Positions 12,952 to 15,974 of a stretch of DNA of 15,974 nt are shown here, piece by piece. A program made the position numbers and the translations under genes. Below the pieces are notes generated by a model. That model was not told where the DNA came from and made no database searches. It was given only the letters and a program-made list of their open reading frames with translations. The DNA comes from Clostridiales bacterium (lineage in GTDB: Bacteria; Bacillota; Clostridia; Christensenellales; CAG-138): positions 1 to 15,974 of the forward strand of contig WRCT01000025.1 of the NCBI GenBank assembly GCA_009783775.1. The letters run 5' to 3'. The first letter of the stretch is position 1. Each line of letters starts with the position of its first letter.

Positions 12952-14646
12952 TTAATTATAAATTTTCTTCAGCCGGCCCAGTAATTCCAGATAGCTGTAG
13001 CGGTAGCCCTTGAGATCGAGGCCCAGGCTGTCCTCGCAGAGGGCCAAGAGGTCGTTGACCGTGATGTCGCGGGCGTAGGCCGAGCCGCGCAGCATATCGC
13101 CGAAGGCGGCCACGGAGCAGGCGAAGTTGAAGTCGGCCGTGTTGCGCTTGAGGATACGGTCGAAGGTGACCGGCAGGGTCGTCAGGCGGCTGTTAGATTC
13201 GCCCGGTTTTTTGTAGCGCAGGCGGACCTCGAAGAGCTCGTTGCCATAGGCGGCCTTGCGGTTGGGTTCGACCGCGCCGGAGGAATACTTGAGGCCGGAG
13301 CCCATGATCTCGTCGGCCAGCTCGATCTCGAACAATACGATGATGTCCGTGCCGACGCCGATCTCGCCCGCGTCTTTATTATCATTGGCGAAATCACGGT
13401 TGTCAAGCGCGCGGTTCTCGTAGCCGATCAGACGATAGCTCTTGACATTGGCGGGGTTGAACTCGACCTGGGCCTTGACGTCCTCGGCGATGACAAAGAG
13501 GTTGGAGGCCAGTTCGTCGACCAGGACCTTTTCGGCGGTGGCAAGGGAGTTGAGGTAGGCATAGTTGCCGCTGCCGTGCTTGGCGAGGGTTTCCATGATG
13601 TCCTCGCGCAGGTTGCCCGTGCCGACGCCCAGCACACTGAGGTAGATGCCCGATTCCTTTTTGTTGGCGACCAGACGTTCGAGTTCCTTGGTGTTGGAAG
13701 TGCCGACGTTGAAGTCGCCGTCCGTGGCCAGGATAATGCGGTTGTTGCCGCCTTGCAGGAAGTTGCGCTCGGCCAGGCGGTAGGCGGTTTGGATGCCCGC
13801 CTCGCCCGCTGTGGAGCCGCCGGCGTCAAGACCGTAGATGGCGCCCAAGATCTTGTTCTTTTCTGAGCCCTTCGCGCCGTCTAATACGATGGTTGTGCCG
13901 CTGGCATAGGTGACGATGGAGACGCGGTCGCTCGCGTCGAGCGAGTCAACCAGCAGGGCGAAGGCGTCTTTGAGCAGGGGCAGGCGGTCATGCGGGCTCA
14001 TGGAGCCGGAGACGTCGATCAAAAAGGTCAGGTTGCTGGGCGGGAGTTGGCTTTTGTCCAGCTCGCGGGCCTTGACGCGCACAAAGGCCATGTATTTGTT
14101 CGGGTCAAAGGGAGACGGGCCGAGCTCGGTATAGAGCGCGAAGGGGCTGCCGCTTTCGAGCTTGAGGACCTCGTCGTAGTTGAAGTAGTTGATCAGTTCC
14201 TCGGTGCGGACCGCGTTCTTGGGCGGCAGTTTGCCGCTTTCGATGTAGCGGGCAACGTTCGCGTAGGAGGCGGAGTCGACCTTTAAGGAGAAGGTGAGCA
14301 TGGGGTCGCGGGCGGTGGATTTGCGGGTGTTTTCGTCGATGTCGATGTATTTTTCGTTGTTGGGGGCATAGACATAGTCGCCGTCGTCCGAGTACTTGCC
14401 GGCTGATTTGGGGGCAGAGCCGGGCTCTCCGGTTGTCGAGGGCGCGGGATCATAGTCCCACCAGTCGTCGGGGTCGTCGATCTCCGGCACGTCAACATCC
14501 CAGATGTCATACTCTGGCTCTGCCAGCGCGCCATCGTACGGCGGGGCGTAAGGGGCAGGCGCTTCTGCTCTCATGCAGGCGCCGGTCAGCAGGGCGAGGA
14601 TCAGCATCGCCAGGACTAAAAGGGTGGAAAGTCTTTTTTGTTTCAT
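12952..14646 (-). CDS. VWA-domain lipoprotein, YfbK type
   Basis: 564 aa. The signal peptide ends in LLTGAC (Cys24). An acidic, Trp/Asp/Pro-rich linker (about 35-90) follows. The YfbK N-terminal domain shows DPMLTFSLKVDSASYANVAR and GKLPPKNAVRTEELINYFNY (about 115-157). The von Willebrand A domain starts at about 205 with a complete metal-ion site: DVSGS (D211, S213, S215), the Thr of GGST (279) and ATDGD (D309). The C-terminal part (about 410-564) fits the YfbK C-terminal domain. VWA domains bind protein ligands through the metal; the partner here is unknown. ATG 14646 is preferred over an in-frame GTG at 14655 because AAGGAG lies 10 nt before the ATG and only 1 nt before the GTG. The DUF4349 gene follows. 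Confidence 0.93.
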   Translation of the reverse strand: MKQKRLSTLLVLAMLILALLTGACMRAEAPAPYAPPYDGALAEPEYDIWDVDVPEIDDPDDWWDYDPAPSTTGEPGSAPKSAGKYSDDGDYVYAPNNEKYIDIDENTRKSTARDPMLTFSLKVDSASYANVARYIESGKLPPKNAVRTEELINYFNYDEVLKLESGSPFALYTELGPSPFDPNKYMAFVRVKARELDKSQLPPSNLTFLIDVSGSMSPHDRLPLLKDAFALLVDSLDASDRVSIVTYASGTTIVLDGAKGSEKNKILGAIYGLDAGGSTAGEAGIQTAYRLAERNFLQGGNNRIILATDGDFNVGTSNTKELERLVANKKESGIYLSVLGVGTGNLREDIMETLAKHGSGNYAYLNSLATAEKVLVDELASNLFVIAEDVKAQVEFNPANVKSYRLIGYENRALDNRDFANDNKDAGEIGVGTDIIVLFEIELADEIMGSGLKYSSGAVEPNRKAAYGNELFEVRLRYKKPGESNSRLTTLPVTFDRILKRNTADFNFACSVAAFGDMLRGSAYARDITVNDLLALCEDSLGLDLKGYRYSYLELLGRLKKIYN

Positions 14647-14693
14647 GGGGGTCACGCTCCTTCATTCTTGTTTGGGTGGGGTTTCCCTTCGAG

Positions 14694-14753
14694 ATTGCGG
14701 GTCTGCCACCCCACCAAATCTGCGGATTTGGCGGGGGCCCCGACGCCCGCAAT
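14694..14753. repeat. Family C palindrome with a family A core in its loop (nested repeats)
   Basis: The family C arms ATTGCGGG (14694-14701) and CCCGCAAT (14746-14753) are intact, but the usual 5-nt TCAAG loop is replaced by 44 bp. On the minus strand that insert matches the centre of the long family A element at 15502-15572, with an inner hairpin CCAAATC (14714-14720), TGCG, GATTTGG (14725-14731). It lies in the 5' region of the VWA gene. Confidence 0.85.
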
Positions 14754-14827
14754 GACGTATGGGGTTTACATAAGGGATAACCTCCCAAACAAAGGAAACA
14801 TTACAAGGTTCTTGAAAATTCTTTTCC

Positions 14828-15003
14828 GTGTCATTCTGAGCCGGTTCCGAAGAATCGCCCTGAGGTGACACCGCGGTGTCATCCTGAGGCGTTCCGCCGA
14901 AGGATCTTACCCGCCGAAGGGCCATAGGCGAAGAATCTTGAAATTGCTAAATCAAATGTTTTTTTCAAGATTCTTTGGTCGCTCTGCTCCCTCAGAATGA
15001 CAC
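14828..15003. repeat. 176-bp MITE-like element of family B
   Basis: Perfect 13-bp termini: GTGTCATTCTGAG (14828-14840) and CTCAGAATGACAC (14991-15003). Inside are a 16-bp palindrome TGACACCGCGGTGTCA (14866-14881), a further family B copy (about 14876-14908), and a perfect 13-bp inverted pair AAGAATCTTGAAA (14931-14943) and TTTCAAGATTCTT (14963-14975). No coding potential. The 74 bp between it and 14753 hold nothing I recognise, and I could not pick a VWA promoter there. Confidence 0.8.
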
Positions 15004-15040
15004 GACAGAGTGGGTAGCTCCATCAGAATGGCACGGTTAG

Positions 15041-15066
15041 GTCGCTCCGCTCTATCAGAATGACAC
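15041..15066. repeat. Family B half-copy overlapping the end of the GIY-YIG gene
   Basis: GTCGCTCCGCTCTATCAGAA followed by TGACAC is a family B end. It supplies the stop codon (15055-15057) and the last three codons of the GIY-YIG gene. Confidence 0.75.
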
Positions 15067-15345
15067 TTCCCACTTGGCAGATAAATCTTCCCAACTGGGG
15101 TTCATCTCCTCTACCAACTCATCTTTCCGTTTTCTAATCCAACCCTTTATTTGCTTTTCCCTCGCAATGGCTGCTTTCACGTCGGTCGTGCTGTCGTAAT
15201 AAACCAGCTTGCTTACATTATACTTATTTGTAAATCCATCTGCAAGTTTGCTCTTATGCTCGTATAGCCTGCGTTCAAGGTTGTTTGTAATGCCGACGTA
15301 CATCACCTTATTGTTCCAGTTGGTTAGGATATAGACATAATACAT
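15055..15345 (-). CDS. Small GIY-YIG nuclease-domain protein
   Basis: 96 aa, about the normal size for the stand-alone GIY-YIG proteins of the YhbQ/YazA type. MYYVYILTNWNNKVMYVGIT carries the two core tripeptides (VYI at 4-6, YVG at 16-18). NNLERRLYEHK holds the catalytic-type Arg (25/26), and AREKQIKGWIRKRK the Glu (63) and a basic helix. The cellular role of this branch is unclear; some members cut DNA. The body is AT-richer than neighbours. It stands alone in a repeat island, with family B copies at both ends. The last residues (VSF) and stop codon are read from one of them, so the original C-terminus may have been replaced or the repeat is a part of the unit. GGTAGGAA precedes ATG 15345. 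Confidence 0.9.
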   Translation of the reverse strand: MYYVYILTNWNNKVMYVGITNNLERRLYEHKSKLADGFTNKYNVSKLVYYDSTTDVKAAIAREKQIKGWIRKRKDELVEEMNPSWEDLSAKWEVSF

Positions 15346-15368
15346 AACAGTTCCTACCTTATATCAAT

Positions 15369-15430
15369 GGATTCTTCGCGGAGTTTATCCTGAGCAAAAA
15401 TAAGATTCTTCGCTGCGCTCAGAATGACAG
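15369..15430. repeat. Two family B half-copies, same orientation
   Basis: A degenerate copy at 15369-15395 (GATTCTTCGCGGAG, TCCTGAGCA) is followed by a good one at 15402-15430 (AAGATTCTTCGCTGCGCTC, AGAATGACAG). They lie upstream of the GIY-YIG start. Confidence 0.75.
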
Positions 15431-15500
15431 CGGGGGGGAGGCAGAATGGCAGCGGAGGGCCGGAATGACAGCGGCGGGCCAGAATGACAGCGGCGGGTGC
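15421..15500. repeat. Tandem array of a 19-22 bp unit grown from the end of a family B repeat
   Basis: Four units begin at 15421, 15443, 15462 and 15481, each close to AGAATGACAGCGGCGGGCC. The first A-to-G region AGAATGACAG is the end of the family B copy at 15402-15430. Confidence 0.8.
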
Positions 15501-15501
15501 G

Positions 15502-15572
15502 GCGGGCGGGCTGACCCGGGGTCCCCGCTAAGCCCGCAGGCTTGGCGGGGTGGATCAACCGCCCCTACGCGG
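15502..15572. repeat. Family A palindrome, long form
   Basis: GGGCGGGCTGACCCGGGG (15504-15521) opens the element. A large inner hairpin follows (CCGCTAAGCC 15525-15534, loop CGCA, GGCTTGGCGG 15539-15548, one T-G pair), and CCGCCCCTACGCGG closes it. No other feature is visible in the 15501-15596 gap. Confidence 0.8.
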
Positions 15573-15596
15573 TCACTGCGAACGCCCGCCCCCTCC

Positions 15597-15974
15597 CTAC
15601 AGAATGCTTTTGCCCAGCGCGATTAAGGTATTGATATCATAGCGGCAGGTGAGTTCGAAGAGCAGGCCGTCGGTGAGGAAGATCAGTTTTTGATAGCCGT
15701 CTTCCGAGAGCCCCCAGGCCGTTTGGCCGTTGATGGAGATGGCCGCCGCGCCGTCGGGCTTGGTCAGGGTGTCCGTTTCGGCCAGGACCAGCACGATGTC
15801 GTCCTGCCATTGGTCGTCCAGATAATAGATGGTTTGGGCCTCGTCCTGCTCGACGTCCGCAACGGAGAGGTTCTTCGGCAGCGCGAAGGAGAGCGGGATG
15901 ATCTCGAACGCGGGGGGCGTCGGCTGCTTGCCCAATTCAGCCGAATCCGCGGCGGGCGCGTCCACTTCGGCGAC
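15597..15974 (-). CDS. C-terminal part of an unidentified protein, possibly DUF4367-like (5' end outside window)
   Basis: The frame is open through the right edge, leaving 125 codons plus stop. The visible part starts with a Pro/Ala-rich linker and then a compact alpha/beta region: FEIIPLSFALPKNLSVADV, QTIYYLDDQWQDDIVLVLAE, AAISINGQTAWGLSEDG, LIFLTDGLLFELTCRYDINT, and a terminal IALGKSIL. Alternating strands followed by a short helix ending in a GKSI-like motif recall the C-terminal domain of DUF4367-type proteins, which are often extracytoplasmic parts of putative anti-sigma factors. That is inference from pattern only. The GTG at 15965 is not a credible start because the frame continues upstream. 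It is separated from the VWA gene by the repeat island and the GIY-YIG gene. Confidence 0.6.
   Translation of the reverse strand, partial: VAEVDAPAADSAELGKQPTPPAFEIIPLSFALPKNLSVADVEQDEAQTIYYLDDQWQDDIVLVLAETDTLTKPDGAAAISINGQTAWGLSEDGYQKLIFLTDGLLFELTCRYDINTLIALGKSIL

Noticed and set aside
14662..14925. Minus-strand frame of 87 codons upstream of the VWA gene
   Set aside because: It is translated wholly from repeat sequence (family B and nested A/C), with no ribosome-binding site or domain.
15421..15500. Possible CRISPR array
   Set aside because: Units of 19-22 bp are directly adjacent with no spacers and no cas genes are present; it is a simple tandem repeat.
1..15974. Prophage, integrative element or insertion sequence
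   Set aside because: No integrase, transposase, phage or conjugation gene is visible; the only mobile-looking items are short non-coding repeats and a GIY-YIG gene.

Overview
The window is a GC-rich stretch of what looks like an anaerobic Firmicutes (Clostridia, probably Oscillospiraceae-like) genome. The evidence is the order lepA-hemW-hrcA-grpE-dnaK-dnaJ, an HrcA/CIRCE-controlled chaperone operon, a dockerin protein, several Cys-lipoproteins with TPR, VWA and DUF4349 domains, and many short palindromic repeats of a kind common in such genomes. The taxonomic placement is inference. Every gene I accept lies on the minus strand, so transcription runs from right to left. I see no tRNA, rRNA, CRISPR array or transposase.

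Right end (about 12.9-16.0 kb): the C-terminal part of a gene cut by the window edge (possibly DUF4367-like), a repeat-filled island holding a small GIY-YIG nuclease gene, then a YfbK-type VWA lipoprotein followed by a DUF4349 lipoprotein. These last two look like one envelope-associated operon. Middle (9.3-11.7 kb): a secreted cysteine-rich protein with DnaJ-type CxxCxGxG motifs, an Ig-like domain and a C-terminal dockerin, followed 29 bp later by a TPR lipoprotein. Next come lepA and hemW (30 bp apart).

Left half (0.3-6.1 kb): the heat-shock operon hrcA-grpE-dnaK-[lipoprotein]-dnaJ. It starts from a near-consensus sigma-A promoter (TTGACA, 17 bp, TATTCT) directly upstream of a perfect CIRCE operator whose 9-bp spacer is itself a third CIRCE half-site. 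An AT-richer, internally duplicated lipoprotein gene sits between dnaK and dnaJ. grpE and dnaJ both start with TTG.

The most striking aspect is the repeat ecology. A family of palindromic elements (outer arms GGGCG...CGCCC followed by CTACG) is scattered through the intergenic gaps and has also entered coding sequence in frame: a 69-bp copy inside hemW just before its GGGTPT motif, and two identical 32-bp copies in the 5' end of grpE. Long copies keep an internal hairpin although its stem sequence differs from copy to copy, and one copy sits in the loop of a different repeat family. Other families present are ATTGCGGG-TCAAG-CCCGCAAT, TGTCATTCTGAG...GAAGAATCT and CGTCATTGCGAGGAG...GAAGCAATCC. 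This resembles the coding-sequence-invading palindromic elements known from Rickettsia (RPE), but the family here is different.
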